Assembly (NCBI RefSeq): GCF_004349315.1
Contig: NZ_SMLH01000002.1
Coordinates: 186,001 to 250,000, forward strand
Direction: 5' to 3'
Length of the DNA stretch: 64,000 bases
Source: Flavobacterium ranwuense
GTDB lineage: Bacteria > Bacteroidota > Bacteroidia > Flavobacteriales > Flavobacteriaceae
Shown here: positions 44,864-54,016 of the stretch, piece after piece
How the letters are laid out: each line of letters starts with the position of its first letter
Position numbering within the stretch: position 1 is the stretch's first letter
Notes under the pieces: generated by a model
Told to the model about the DNA's origin: nothing
Seen by the model: the letters and a program-made list of their open reading frames with translations, nothing else
Databases searched by the model: none
Position numbers and translations under genes: made by a program

Positions 44864-45916
44864 ATGGAAGTAAAAGATTTAATGACCTATAAAGAAGTTA
44901 TCGATTCGCTAAATGCAAAGAAACGACAAAAACATTTATTATTTGGTAATGGATTTAGTATTGCTTATGACCCAACTATATTTTCATATAATGCTTTAAG
45001 TAAGTTTATTGATGATATTGATAACGATCTTTTGAAAAAACTTTTTGAAGTAATAAATACAAAGAACTTTGAATTAGTAATGCAGCAATTAGATAATTTC
45101 ATTGAAATTGCAAAAACGTTTAGTACAGACCAAAACTTAATTAAAAAAATAATTGAAGCTAATGAAATTTTAAAGACAAGCTTAATTGAAGCAGTTCAAA
45201 AACTTCATCCAGAACACGTTTTTAAAGTTCCCGAAGAAAAAAGCAAATGTTGTCATTTGTTCCTTAACGAATACCTTTCCAAAGAGGGTAAAGTTTTTTC
45301 TACAAATTATGACTTACTACCTTATTGGATTTTAATGCGTAATGAATCGAAATTTGCAATAGATGGATTTGGTAGAGAAGTTGAAAACCCTGATGAAGTA
45401 TTGAGAAAACAAGACCCTATTTTTTCCGAACTTCAATGGGGTAAACATAAAAAAGAGCAAACTATTTTTTACCTTCACGGTGCATTATTAATATTTGACA
45501 CAGGCATTGAAATTGAAAAAGAAACTTACGATATCGAACATTATCTATTACAAAAGATAAATGAAAGAATGGCTGATAAATCTTACCCAATTTTTGTCAC
45601 AGCCGGAAGTGCTCAAGAAAAACTTAATCACATTTCTCACAATAAATATTTATCATACTGTTACGATGAATTAACTGAAATAGAAGGTTCTCTTGTCACT
45701 TTTGGCTTTAATTTTGGAGAATATGACACTCATATTATTGATGCCATTAACAAGGCTGCAAAACAAGGACAAAGAGCAGGAAACAAATTACACAGCGTTT
45801 ATATTGGTGTTTATTCAGAAGAGAATCTTAACTATATAAAAGAAATTGAACACAAATTTAGATGTAAAGTAAACATTTACAACGCTGCAACAGTACCAAT
45901 TTGGGAAGATAAGTAA
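44864..45916 (+). CDS. DUF4917 family, SIR2-like fold protein
   Basis: A 350-residue protein. LLFGNGFSIAYDPTIFSYNA (residues ~25-44) is the nucleotide-binding loop of the DUF4917/SIR2-like superfamily; VFSTNYDLLPYWILM and FYLHGALLIFD supply the NYD and HG motifs; VTFGFNFGEYDTHI is near the C-terminus. SIR2-like defence proteins consume NAD+ after phage sensing. It is the first gene after leader copy B and is directly followed by the palindromic element at 45918. A second start at MTYKEV seven codons in is possible. All SIR2-type motifs look intact. Confidence 0.75.
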   Translation: MEVKDLMTYKEVIDSLNAKKRQKHLLFGNGFSIAYDPTIFSYNALSKFIDDIDNDLLKKLFEVINTKNFELVMQQLDNFIEIAKTFSTDQNLIKKIIEANEILKTSLIEAVQKLHPEHVFKVPEEKSKCCHLFLNEYLSKEGKVFSTNYDLLPYWILMRNESKFAIDGFGREVENPDEVLRKQDPIFSELQWGKHKKEQTIFYLHGALLIFDTGIEIEKETYDIEHYLLQKINERMADKSYPIFVTAGSAQEKLNHISHNKYLSYCYDELTEIEGSLVTFGFNFGEYDTHIIDAINKAAKQGQRAGNKLHSVYIGVYSEENLNYIKEIEHKFRCKVNIYNAATVPIWEDK

Positions 45917-45917
45917 A

Positions 45918-46046
45918 AACGGCTACTAACAGCTTTGAGCTAGCTGAATTTTAGTTGAATTATCGTTTCGCATCAAGTTTTCGTTAAGTAGGAAATTGAG
46001 CGGTTACGAATTTCCAGTCAACTTAAAGTGGCAAAACGTTAACTAC
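45918..46046 (+). repeat. Palindromic cassette end E3
   Basis: Begins two bases after the stop of the DUF4917 gene. Shares with E2 (minus strand) the words GAGCTAGCTG, TTTCGCATCAAGTTTTCGTT, AAATTGAG and AAAGTGGCA in the same order with nearly identical spacing. Arms: AACGGCTAC...GAGCTAGCTGAATTT pairing with AATTTCCAGTC...GGCAAAACGTT. Confidence 0.75.
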
Positions 46047-46108
46047 AAGTTTACCGTAGATTACGAAAATTAAACAACTTAACATAAATACTTTTAAATT
46101 TATAATTA

Positions 46109-47068
46109 ATGGATAAAGCAAGAATTAAGGATACTGATGAAATTGTTATGGCAGACACTATACTTGATCTTTATCCAAATTATAGTGAGCTAGAATTTGT
46201 ATGTATTGATGAAATATGTTCTGTTCGTATGTCTCCAACTTGTATTAAAAAGACAGAACGTAAAAAACCACATTTTAAAAAATACAGAAATAGAGAACAT
46301 ATAGAAACCTGTGAATACGCCACTTTAAGTAAATTATACCAAAAAGGAGGAGATCAAAAATTAAATAAAATAGAAATTAATAAAATTGGTTACCCATCTG
46401 TTTTTATTTTAAATGATGATGAAGAAGATTTTAAAAAAATCACTAAAGCCAGACTTGATAGTAAAGACGAAGGAGTTTCTGGCCGTGGTAATGCAATTTC
46501 AAAAGTTTATGAATTTGATGATGAAAATGTCAAGTTTGATAGAAAAAATAGAGTTCAAAGTATTGATAGAATTGTAAATTGGTATTTAGGTTTTCCACAC
46601 AATAGAGATGTTGAGATAGAAATAAATTCTATAAAAATCGCATATAGATACTTTTTCAAACAAATAAAATATTTCACAGATCCTATAAAATTGCAAAATG
46701 AGAGAATATTTTATGGTAAGCTTATATTATCAAAAACAAACAAAAATGTATTTGATAAATATACTGATTGCGTTTATTTTAATTTATTGGCTTATAAAGA
46801 TGAATTCAAAAAAAAATCTAATTATTCTGTTAAAATTGATAAAAAGTTAATATCAAAACATAGTTTATCTAGGTTGAAAAATAAGTATGACAAATTATTT
46901 GACAAAGCATTTACGGAATTAGAAGAAGGAACAAACGAACCTAATTTCGGTCTGTATGTTTTCGTTTATGGGACGATTGACGAGAATAATGATACCATTA
47001 TGAATGTCAAACAAAATCATATTACTTTTAGATATGATGAAGTTAGAAAAACAATTATTGAAGTTTAA
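46109..47068 (+). CDS. CoiA-like Cys/His-containing protein
   Basis: A 319-residue soluble protein. The N-terminal ~80 residues have a Cys/His pattern FVCIDEICSVRMSPTC ... KKPHFKKY ... EHIETCEY that resembles the zinc-binding start of CoiA-like proteins, which in other bacteria carry a nuclease domain behind it. The C-terminal part (VNWYLGFPHNRDVEIEI, IKIAYRYFFKQIKYF) is helical and Lys-rich with no nuclease motif that I can identify. It follows the palindromic element E3, as the second cargo gene from leader copy B. Probably DNA-related defence cargo; low certainty. No terminator is evident, but a TTGTTG...CAACAA inverted repeat lies at about 47140-47165. Confidence 0.5.
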   Translation: MDKARIKDTDEIVMADTILDLYPNYSELEFVCIDEICSVRMSPTCIKKTERKKPHFKKYRNREHIETCEYATLSKLYQKGGDQKLNKIEINKIGYPSVFILNDDEEDFKKITKARLDSKDEGVSGRGNAISKVYEFDDENVKFDRKNRVQSIDRIVNWYLGFPHNRDVEIEINSIKIAYRYFFKQIKYFTDPIKLQNERIFYGKLILSKTNKNVFDKYTDCVYFNLLAYKDEFKKKSNYSVKIDKKLISKHSLSRLKNKYDKLFDKAFTELEEGTNEPNFGLYVFVYGTIDENNDTIMNVKQNHITFRYDEVRKTIIEV

Positions 47069-47196
47069 AATAATTACTAAACAGTTTTATGAATATTTAA
47101 TACATTGAAAATAGAACCTGTAGTAAACAGCTAGAGCTTTGTTGGGCTTGAAAAGTCAACAATGAAGCCTGTGTTGAACGGAAGCGCTTATAAGTT

Positions 47197-47439
47197 TTAT
47201 TTCTCTGATTTGATCTCTTTTATCATACGCTCGAGTTTTTCTCGCTGTTGTTTTGCTTTTTCATCATATGCCTTTTGCCTTCTTTCGAACGTGGTTTGAT
47301 TCAATTGGAGCTCTTTTTCCAAAGACAAAGTTTTATTATAACTATAAATCAAGAGAGCCAATAACAATGCAATACTGCAGAAATAAAAACGATATTCCAA
47401 TAAAAAAAATTTTAGTGATTCAATTGTTTTTGTTAGCAT
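47197..47439 (-). CDS. Single-helix membrane protein with coiled-coil tail
   Basis: An 80-residue protein with one membrane helix around residues 18-37 (YFCSIALLLALLIYSYNKTL), followed by a heptad-like, charged coiled coil (RRQKAYDEKAKQQREKLERM). Small proteins of this form occur in mobile elements and at cell-envelope loci. It lies next to the broken integrase on the same strand. Function unknown. Confidence 0.5.
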   Translation of the reverse strand: MLTKTIESLKFFLLEYRFYFCSIALLLALLIYSYNKTLSLEKELQLNQTTFERRQKAYDEKAKQQREKLERMIKEIKSEK

Positions 47440-47561
47440 GTTATAAGATTTAAAATGTTCTTTTTAAAAAATTTCCAGACTAAGATAAATGTACTACAAA
47501 TTACCTGATTTGAACTATCTATTCTAAACTCGTTATGTGTTATATTAGGAAAGTAGAAATT

Positions 47562-47840
47562 CTAATTGGCATTTTTGATAATTTTATCATTGTTGCAGTT
47601 TAACATTTTGTTCCTTAAAATCATCATATCTTCACTAACTTTTTTATCCAATATCTTAGCATAGTGCTGTGTAGTTCTGATGTTTTTGTGTCCTAACATT
47701 TTGCTCACGCTTTCAATGGGAACACCATTTGTGAGTGTTACAGTCGTCGCAAAAGTATGTCGTGCAATATGGAAAGTTAATTCTTTTTCGATTTCACAAA
47801 CAGACATACCGGCTTTATACAAGTATATGCACCACTTCAC
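47562..47840 (-). pseudogene. C-terminal remnant of a tyrosine recombinase
   Basis: The frame gives 92 residues, of which ~25-92 match the C-terminal catalytic end of a phage-type integrase: [14 protein letters not shown] (H-x-x-R box), [18 protein letters not shown] (His and catalytic Tyr). The Arg I region, the core-binding domain and ~300 residues are missing; the first ~10 residues come from joined sequence. It is a truncated copy. It lies downstream of cassette copy B and marks an old element end. Confidence 0.8.
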
Positions 47841-47967
47841 GGACGAGTTTTTAACGCACCTACCAAGTCAGAAAAGATAAAAATGAGCAAGTAAACGAAA
47901 GTTTCAAGACAACGAACTTTGGGGAAACATGGTACATCAAAGTATATCGATACCTTTTTTAAATAAA

Positions 47968-48001
47968 AAACACACATATCAAAAAAAAGAAATGCGTGTT
48001 T
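47968..48001 (-). terminator. Terminator of the peroxidase-receptor operon
   Basis: Arms AAACACACAT and ATGCGTGTTT (one mismatch) around an A-rich loop; a T run follows on the minus strand. Confidence 0.7.
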
Positions 48002-48030
48002 AAAAATTGAAATATAAGTACTTTTTTTTA

Positions 48031-50202
48031 CTAAAATTTAGCTGTAAATCCAAGATAGAAACTTCGTCCCACGGCAGGTATAATGCCTGGCCCAGGATAT
48101 TCATCAGTTCTACGAGTGAAATAGGATTTATCTGCTAAATTATTAGCGCCTAACTTGATTGCAAAATTATTTAATTTGTAGGAAGCACTCCAGTCCAAAA
48201 CCGTGTAGGCAGGAATATAACCCGCAACCGGATCTTCGCTAGTCATGACATTGGAAGCATCTCCAAAAGCATCTCCAACATAATTATACTGTAAAGTTGT
48301 CGATAATTTACTAGTGCTAAAAATTAAACCTACACGGTTTATAATTTCGGCGGCAGCTTCGACTCTTTTTCCTTTAAATTCACCTGTTGTATATTTGGCA
48401 TCTATATACGAAAAGGAATTGAAAATGCTTAAACCAAAATCGGATTGCGAATTAAAGTATTTTATAATATTAAACTCGATATAACTTTCGATTCCTTGGT
48501 GTACACTATTGGCAATATTTTTTCTAACAGAATAATAATCTCCTGTAATTGGATTGGTTGCTAATGTTACCCCGATACGGTTGTTGTACGCCATATAAAA
48601 AGCTCCAATATCAAAATTAAGGTAGTTTCTGATGGTTCCTCTGTAACCTATATCACTATTAAATCCTTTTGAATCTTTCAGGTTAGGGTCTATTTTTGAA
48701 CTAGTTCCAAAAGGTTCTAATTGGCTGTAATCTATCGGACGGTATGCCTGAGAAATATTGGCATAGAGACTGGTGTTTTTTCCTGGTTTTAACTCCAATC
48801 CAAGTCCTGCTAATGCAAAAGTTCTATTTCTAACTTCATCTGTAAGCTGTATGTCGCCTTCTACTTCTTTATGTCCCTTGGCGGTACTTCTTAAATATTC
48901 AAATCGGAAACCGGGAGTGACGGTAAAATTTTTGGAAACTTTAAAAATATTTTCTACAAACGGAGCTAGATTAGTGGTGGTGAAATCTAAATCATATCCC
49001 CAATCGCCTGTTATGGATAAATCAAAATCACTATTTGTGGTTCCTTCTCCTCCTCCTTGGCGATTGAACCAAGCATAACTTTGACGAACACCGCCTGCAA
49101 AAGTTGACTTCTGATTCCCTAAAGAATAATTTTGTGAAAAACGTATTTCGGTTGTGGTATTGTTCATTTTTTCAATACCCACTTCTCTTGGTACATATGC
49201 TCCCGTTATTGGGTCTATATCATCTGTGGCTCCAGCTCCGCCGTCTTCATTTCTCCAAACCAACGAACGACCGCTAAATAAATAGGTAGATTTAACACTC
49301 AAAGTGCTGTTTTCCGTAGGCGTATAATTGGCATAAGCCGTAATTATATTCCAAGGGCTTTTTAGCCAGTTTCTTGCCCTTGTAGAAGTTTTTGGATTAG
49401 CATAAAATAAACTGTCGGTCAATCCACCTGGCATTTTTATTTTATTTCGAAGCAAAGAATATTCAACACCAAAATTTAATTTTTCAGAATGGTTGTATTG
49501 TATTTTTCCAAATCCAGAAACTTGCGATTGCTGACTGTTGGGTCTGTAGCCTTCCATATTTCGGTATTGTAAAAAGCCGTAGTAACTTATTTTTTTATAG
49601 TTTCCACCAACAGAATTAAAGGAATTAAACAACCCATAGCTTCCTATTGTTTGTGAAGTAATAAATTCAAATGGTTTGTTTTTTGGGGCATCTTTGGTGA
49701 CATAATTGACTAAACCGCCAAATTGTGAACCAAATTGCAACGATGCAGCACCTCGAACCAATTCGATGCGATTGACAGCTTCCATTGGTGGAATGTAATA
49801 CGATTCATTATAACCATAAATATCAGCACTGATGTTGTACCCATTCTGTCTGGTATTCATCTCTACACTTTGTGACGGATTAAGTCCACGTGTTGCAATT
49901 CCGTTGGCAGTAAACCCGCTACTCTCTGTTTCTACAATATTTAAACCCGGGATTCTTCCTAGTATTTGTCTGGTATTATTGACTGCTTTATTGGCATCGA
50001 GACTGTCAACAAGAATAATTTCACTTTTTTTACCAGCATAAATGATTCCGTCTTTACTATCGGGCAAGTGACCTATCCCATTTACGGTTTTAAAGCCTTT
50101 GACAATAACTTCTTTCAGCGAGTTTTCGGTATTTTCTTGTGCTTTTATGGTTTGTAATCCCGCTAAAGTAAGAAGGGTAAACATTATTTTATTGAAATTC
50201 AT
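48031..50202 (-). CDS. TonB-dependent outer membrane siderophore/iron receptor (FecA-like)
   Basis: A 723-residue receptor: signal peptide ending in IKAQ, TonB box region (ENSLKEVIVKG), plug domain (~40-180: ILGRIPGLNIVETES, IELVRGAASLQFGSQFGGLV), and a 22-strand barrel ending in FYLGFTAKF. Barrel motifs (TSLYANISQAYRPIDYSQLE) resemble ferric-dicitrate or ferrisiderophore receptors. It follows the cytochrome c peroxidase gene by 25 bases in the same operon and is controlled from the region with a candidate iron box at 51387. Substrate not known. Confidence 0.85.
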   Translation of the reverse strand: MNFNKIMFTLLTLAGLQTIKAQENTENSLKEVIVKGFKTVNGIGHLPDSKDGIIYAGKKSEIILVDSLDANKAVNNTRQILGRIPGLNIVETESSGFTANGIATRGLNPSQSVEMNTRQNGYNISADIYGYNESYYIPPMEAVNRIELVRGAASLQFGSQFGGLVNYVTKDAPKNKPFEFITSQTIGSYGLFNSFNSVGGNYKKISYYGFLQYRNMEGYRPNSQQSQVSGFGKIQYNHSEKLNFGVEYSLLRNKIKMPGGLTDSLFYANPKTSTRARNWLKSPWNIITAYANYTPTENSTLSVKSTYLFSGRSLVWRNEDGGAGATDDIDPITGAYVPREVGIEKMNNTTTEIRFSQNYSLGNQKSTFAGGVRQSYAWFNRQGGGEGTTNSDFDLSITGDWGYDLDFTTTNLAPFVENIFKVSKNFTVTPGFRFEYLRSTAKGHKEVEGDIQLTDEVRNRTFALAGLGLELKPGKNTSLYANISQAYRPIDYSQLEPFGTSSKIDPNLKDSKGFNSDIGYRGTIRNYLNFDIGAFYMAYNNRIGVTLATNPITGDYYSVRKNIANSVHQGIESYIEFNIIKYFNSQSDFGLSIFNSFSYIDAKYTTGEFKGKRVEAAAEIINRVGLIFSTSKLSTTLQYNYVGDAFGDASNVMTSEDPVAGYIPAYTVLDWSASYKLNNFAIKLGANNLADKSYFTRRTDEYPGPGIIPAVGRSFYLGFTAKF

Positions 50203-50227
50203 ATTGTGGTTTTTGTAGTATTAAAAA

Positions 50228-51325
50228 TTATTTTCGGTAATGATCGGTAAGCGTTCCAAGAAATGCTTCTAGTTGACTTTCTTCCTGGGCAGTCATCTTT
50301 AAATTACCTAATTCGTCTCTATTTACGTTTTCAAGTACTTCGGGAGTAGCAAATTCGTTTGGGTTTACATCTCGAACATTATAGAAATGGATGACTTCTT
50401 TTAAGGTTTTAAAGGATCCGTTATGAAAGTAGGGGGCTGAAATAGTAATGTTTCGTAAAGTTGGAACTCTAAATTTTCCGTTGTGCTCGGGTTGCGAAAC
50501 AATAGCTCCAATACCCAGATCAATAAAGTTGGCTCCAGCAGGATTTACGGCTGTTGATTGGTTGTAAAATGGATTTTTTTCGTTTCTGGGCACTCCTATA
50601 TTATCATAGCTAAAATCAGTAAACAAAATTTTTCCCGTTCTTTCGTCAGGTTCTAAAACGTGACATTGTGCACATTTTCCTTTTCCTTTAAAAACGGATA
50701 ATCCTTTCTTTTCATCATCCGTAAATTTGATCAACTGTTTGTTGAAATAATCAAATTTTGAGGTAAAAGAATTCACTTCTTTTGATGTCTCAAAAGATGC
50801 TAATGCATCGGCGATGTAGGACATTAATTCTTCGTCGGTCTTTGCTACCCCGTATTCTTTTTCTATTTCGGAATAATAGGATGTCTTTTTTATTTTTGAA
50901 ATAACATCTGCAATATCCGCATTGTTCATTTCTACTGGATTAATAAAAGGGTGCCTGAGTTGCTCTTGTAAATTTGGGGATCGTCCATCAAGAAATAATC
51001 CGCCAATATAGGTTTCATCCGTAGTATTATAGGTACGCTCCGGAGAAAAAACGTTGTAGGCTAAATTTGGAGAATTTCTATTTGCAAAAGCACCAGTTAT
51101 GGCACCTTCAGATACATCTCTGAGCAAAGGATCACTAAAGCCAGTTTCTGGTGCGTGACAAGAAGCACAAGCTTGACCGATAGGATTGGAGAGGTTTTTA
51201 TCGAAGAAAATTAATTTCCCGATTGCTATTTTATTACTAACAACAGGTACATATTCGAAATCATCAGCACAACTGGATAGCGTTATCATTACTACTAAGC
51301 CAATTAAAAAGTATTTTTTGCTCAT
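50228..51325 (-). CDS. Di-haem cytochrome c peroxidase (lipoprotein)
   Basis: A 365-residue protein: lipobox LSSCADD (Cys ~19), two haem motifs CASCH and CAQCH, and the typical peroxidase elements FFDKNLSNPIGQACASCH, GRSPNLQEQLRHPF and GKFRVPTLRNITISAPYFHN with GSFKTLKEVIHFYN. It reduces peroxides with electrons from periplasmic carriers (MauG/CcpA family). Operon with the iron receptor downstream; pairing of a haem peroxidase and a TonB receptor suggests co-regulation by iron. Confidence 0.9.
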   Translation of the reverse strand: MSKKYFLIGLVVMITLSSCADDFEYVPVVSNKIAIGKLIFFDKNLSNPIGQACASCHAPETGFSDPLLRDVSEGAITGAFANRNSPNLAYNVFSPERTYNTTDETYIGGLFLDGRSPNLQEQLRHPFINPVEMNNADIADVISKIKKTSYYSEIEKEYGVAKTDEELMSYIADALASFETSKEVNSFTSKFDYFNKQLIKFTDDEKKGLSVFKGKGKCAQCHVLEPDERTGKILFTDFSYDNIGVPRNEKNPFYNQSTAVNPAGANFIDLGIGAIVSQPEHNGKFRVPTLRNITISAPYFHNGSFKTLKEVIHFYNVRDVNPNEFATPEVLENVNRDELGNLKMTAQEESQLEAFLGTLTDHYRK

Positions 51326-51386
51326 TTATTTAGAATAGTTAAAAATAACGGTGCAAATATAAAATTCATTTCCGTTTTGACAAACT

Positions 51387-51401
51387 TATTTAGACTAAAT
51401 A
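51387..51401 (-). promoter_or_regulatory. Candidate iron box
   Basis: TATTTAG-a-CTAAATA, a perfect 7+1+7 palindrome 62 bases before the peroxidase start. Size and AT content fit a Fur-type operator. No Fur gene in the window; assignment is inference. Confidence 0.45.
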
Positions 51402-51614
51402 TTAATAATATTTTAAATTAATTTTAACAGTTTTGAATTTCAATGTTTTACAAAAAAAAAAATTTTTTTTGGATAAGATTTTGTTTTGTTGTGCTGGACA
51501 AAAATATACAAAACCTATCGTTGCCGAAGATCCCTTTGTGCTGAATAGTTTAGCAGAAAGGCAATTATGCAAAACTCGACTTTTGCTTAAGCATATCTTT
51601 TTCAGGACAAAAGA

Positions 51615-51644
51615 AAGAGTAGAATATCTTATTCTTCTACTCTT
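51615..51644. terminator. Hairpin in the spacer 51402-51727
   Basis: AAGAGTAGAA / TTCTACTCTT, perfect 10-bp stem. It lies between two minus-strand operons and probably ends the upstream TonB operon or is bidirectional. An open frame across 51433-51648 is Phe/Lys-rich and not supported as a gene. Confidence 0.5.
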
Positions 51645-51727
51645 CTAATGAAATCTAATTCTTTAAGGACTTTTTCAGTACCCTCTCAGTATGATAAGGC
51701 TTTTTTTGTTTAATTCAACGTTTTCGT

Positions 51728-53956
51728 TCATTCATTTGTAAGTTTGAAACGAATGCCAACATAAACCTCTCTTCCCCTTGTTGGCCCCCAAACAGATGAA
51801 GTGTCAAAGTATTGACCAAATGGGTCTTGCCAACTAATAATTGGTTGTTTCTGTCTGAAATCAAATACATTTTCACATCCTGTGTAAACTTCAATCTTTT
51901 TAAAAATATAAGTAAATTGAGCGTTTACCAAAGTATATGGTTGTGAAAAATCAGGTCGTTGAAATTCTACTGGATTTGATTGTGTGTCTGGTAATCGTTG
52001 TTCACCATACCAATGCACATTTACATCAAAATGGAATTTGTTTGTTAAGGGTTTATAACTGTAAGTCGTCAAAACTTTATGTGCAGGATTGAAAGGTAAT
52101 AATTGTTTTGTTCCATCTATTTCTCTGTAAACATCTAAAAAGTTGTAGCCCACTTTAAATTCAAAGCGCTTCCAAATTTTAAAATAAAGCTCTGTTTGAA
52201 AAGCATTACTTATGCTTGTTCCAGTAAAGTTTTTAATGATTGCTTTTGTTGGGTCGGTGTCATAGTCAGGAAAAATTTGATTTTGAAAATCAGTTCTATA
52301 AAAATCTGCACTAATATAACCCGAAAGATTATTGCTTTCAAATTTTTGAGTAAAGTTAATTCCAAAATTTGTTGCTCTTTCTGGTCTTAATTGCTCTGCA
52401 AAAACGATGTCCCTTGAACTAACCAATAAGCCTATATTTTCACTGAATAAATTAACTGTTCTCCAGCCTGTTCCGATACTGGCACGAAAAATAGTTGTTG
52501 GCGTAACGTCATATTTCAATAAAGTTCTTGGAGTAAGAGCAAAGCCAAATTGGTTATGTTGGTCGCCACGAATACCAGCAATCCAAGTTAATTTACTATT
52601 TAAAAAACTCATTGAATTTTCAGCAAATACACCTGGAATATTCTCCACTTTATTGTAATTCCCTGCGTAAGTTCTTTGCAAAGATGTGTCAGTGAAAGCA
52701 ATGTCTTCATTGAGATCTAAGAGACGGTAACTAATACCTGTTTTTAATGAATGCCTTTGGGAATAGACCAATTCATATTGCAGATTACCATAAAAATTTG
52801 TTTGCTGTGCGTTGTATTTTACCGTTCCAAAAAAAGATTTTTGGTCTTGATGAAATGAAGAAACAAATAAAGTTATTCTATGATTGTCATTAAATCGATA
52901 AACAGTTTTTGTCCAAATTTCAGGCTGATTAATATTAACCGTTTGCCCGTAAATAGAAGTGCTGCCTTGGTCGTTATCTGGATTATAGAATCTTTGACCT
53001 CCAATTCGTTTTTCATTCAAAAATCGTAAACCAACTCTACTGCTCCAGCCCCAGTCTTTGTCGTTTCCGTATTTCCATTTATTTGAAATCATATAGCGTG
53101 TCAATAGGGGTAAATCGAGAAAATTATCATTGTCACGGTCAATTTTATTTGCAGGTTGTACTGTATGAAATGCAGTAAGATTACTCCACTTGGCTTTTTT
53201 AAAAGCATAGTTGGCATTAAAATGTTTTTCTTCAAAATTATTCATATACACATTAAGCAATAATTTATCAGTGTTATCAGGATCTTTGGTTTCAACATTA
53301 ATTTGTCCGCTTATGCTTTCATATCCTTGCAAAACGCTATTAGCACCTTTTGATACATAGATGTTGTCAACCAATGTTCCGGGTATTCCACTAATCCCAT
53401 ACGTGTATGACAAACCTTGTATCATTGGGAAACCGTCAATCAAAACTTGATTGTAAATGCCAGATAATCCCAAAATGCGAAGTTCTTTTGAGTTGGTAAT
53501 TACATTGGTTGTTTGTGGTTGCACAGTCGTTTGTGTTTCAAAACAACCTGCTAAATCACAACAAGCAGCTTTACCCAATTCTTTTTGAGTAATGATTTCT
53601 GTTTTAATAGCAATCAAATTAGATAATGTACCCTTATCTCTGTTTTTTTTAATAACAACCTCATTTAATATGTTTTCGTTTTTCAACTTGAATACTACAA
53701 AGGTTTGATCGGTGATTTCAATTGTATCTGATACGTGACCTTCAAAACTTGCAATTAATTTTTTATTGCTGATGTCTTTGCTTGTAATTTCAAATTCTCC
53801 TTTGTCGGCTGTGGATGTTCCTGTTGTTTGGCCAAGCCAATATACATTTGCGCCAATAAGCGGTTCCTTTTTATCGTTGGTAACTTTTCCTAAAATGGTT
53901 TGAGCAAATAAACCACACGGGAACAGTAAACCAACAATGAAGATATATTTTTTCAT
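51728..53956 (-). CDS. TonB-dependent receptor of a metal-linked operon
   Basis: I chose ATG 53956 (MKKYIFIVGLLFPCGLFAQT, signal peptide); an upstream start exists but adds a non-signal stretch. 742 residues: carboxypeptidase-regulatory-like domain (~20-100, GKVTNDKKEPLIGANVYWLG), plug (~105-240) with the unusual GKAACCDLAGCFETQ, then a barrel ending in VYVGIRFKLTNE. The CC...C motif before the plug is typical of receptors next to heavy-metal-associated proteins, so copper or another soft metal is a likely substrate or signal. Operon partners: the HMA protein 60 bases upstream and the DUF6660 gene before it. Confidence 0.8.
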   Translation of the reverse strand: MKKYIFIVGLLFPCGLFAQTILGKVTNDKKEPLIGANVYWLGQTTGTSTADKGEFEITSKDISNKKLIASFEGHVSDTIEITDQTFVVFKLKNENILNEVVIKKNRDKGTLSNLIAIKTEIITQKELGKAACCDLAGCFETQTTVQPQTTNVITNSKELRILGLSGIYNQVLIDGFPMIQGLSYTYGISGIPGTLVDNIYVSKGANSVLQGYESISGQINVETKDPDNTDKLLLNVYMNNFEEKHFNANYAFKKAKWSNLTAFHTVQPANKIDRDNDNFLDLPLLTRYMISNKWKYGNDKDWGWSSRVGLRFLNEKRIGGQRFYNPDNDQGSTSIYGQTVNINQPEIWTKTVYRFNDNHRITLFVSSFHQDQKSFFGTVKYNAQQTNFYGNLQYELVYSQRHSLKTGISYRLLDLNEDIAFTDTSLQRTYAGNYNKVENIPGVFAENSMSFLNSKLTWIAGIRGDQHNQFGFALTPRTLLKYDVTPTTIFRASIGTGWRTVNLFSENIGLLVSSRDIVFAEQLRPERATNFGINFTQKFESNNLSGYISADFYRTDFQNQIFPDYDTDPTKAIIKNFTGTSISNAFQTELYFKIWKRFEFKVGYNFLDVYREIDGTKQLLPFNPAHKVLTTYSYKPLTNKFHFDVNVHWYGEQRLPDTQSNPVEFQRPDFSQPYTLVNAQFTYIFKKIEVYTGCENVFDFRQKQPIISWQDPFGQYFDTSSVWGPTRGREVYVGIRFKLTNE

Positions 53957-54016
53957 TGTGATTTTTTTAAAATAAGGCAAGGTTTATTAGAAAATAAATC
54001 TTGCCATATTCTTTGT

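Noticed and set aside
28079..46046. Classical integron with attC sites
   Set aside because: The palindromes lack RYYYAAC and GTTRRRY boxes in the right places and no integron integrase is present; kept only as an analogy.
51433..51648. 71-codon plus-strand frame
   Set aside because: Begins in a poly-A/T run, contains a hairpin terminator at its end, and its composition is Phe/Lys/Leu-rich without a pattern.
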